Source of the DNA: Pseudomonadota bacterium
Lineage (GTDB): Bacteria; Pseudomonadota; Gammaproteobacteria; Steroidobacterales; Steroidobacteraceae
Direction of reading: 5' to 3'
DNA: 5,879 nucleotides
NCBI GenBank assembly: GCA_023433465.1
Contig: JAEZCR010000241.1
Span: 1 to 5,879, forward strand
Part shown: positions 5,828-5,879 of the stretch, one piece after another
Layout of the letters: each line of letters begins with the position of its first letter
Numbering within the stretch: position 1 is the first letter of the stretch
Position numbers and translations under genes: made by a program
The notes under the pieces: model-generated
Told to the model about the DNA's origin: nothing
Database searches by the model: none
The model's input: only the letters and a program-made list of their open reading frames with translations

Positions 5828-5879
5828 TCCTTCAACTGATTAGTCCCCTCCCCGGTGTCGAGGCTGGCAGAATGCCGGC

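Noticed and set aside
5862..5879. Imperfect inverted repeat and a CAGAAT -10-like box at the right edge
   Set aside because: The 7-bp arms have a mismatch and a 3-base loop, no -35 lies 16-18 bases upstream, and the window ends before any gene that could support a promoter call.

Overview
The window is GC-rich and densely packed with genes. The gene order and protein sequences point to a gammaproteobacterium outside the Enterobacteriaceae. I infer something near Nevskiales, Steroidobacteraceae or Xanthomonadales, but the sequence does not settle the family. No tRNA, rRNA, CRISPR array, insertion sequence or other mobile element is visible.

Right to left on the minus strand there are five genes. 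A YafS-like methyltransferase gene (3127-3873), rnhA (2693-3130) and dnaQ (1913-2683) form a compact operon: the first two overlap by 4 bases and the next pair are 9 bases apart. After a 111-base gap without a gene come a TviB/WbpO-type UDP-HexNAc 6-dehydrogenase (521-1801) and, overlapping it by 4 bases, a nucleotide-sugar C4-epimerase (1-524) that runs off the left edge. On the plus strand, divergent from the methyltransferase operon, lies mltD (4002-5786), a lipoprotein lytic transglycosylase with three clear LysM domains. A GC hairpin with the form of a terminator follows it.

The right part is a variant of the widespread dnaQ / rnhA / yafS / gloB / mltD neighbourhood: DNA-replication proofreading, RNA:DNA hybrid removal and cell-wall turnover. 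gloB (glyoxalase II) is absent, so the methyltransferase and mltD directly share one 128-base divergent control region. That region carries a near-consensus CRP-type palindrome. The left part is a different functional block, two enzymes making activated uronic acid sugars for a surface polysaccharide, and probably the edge of an exopolysaccharide, capsule or O-antigen locus placed next to the housekeeping operon.

I see no clearly unprecedented system. The points most worth following up are the CRP-like site, the missing gloB, the possible substrate mismatch between the two sugar enzymes, the degenerate cofactor site of the methyltransferase, and the extended LysM architecture of MltD.
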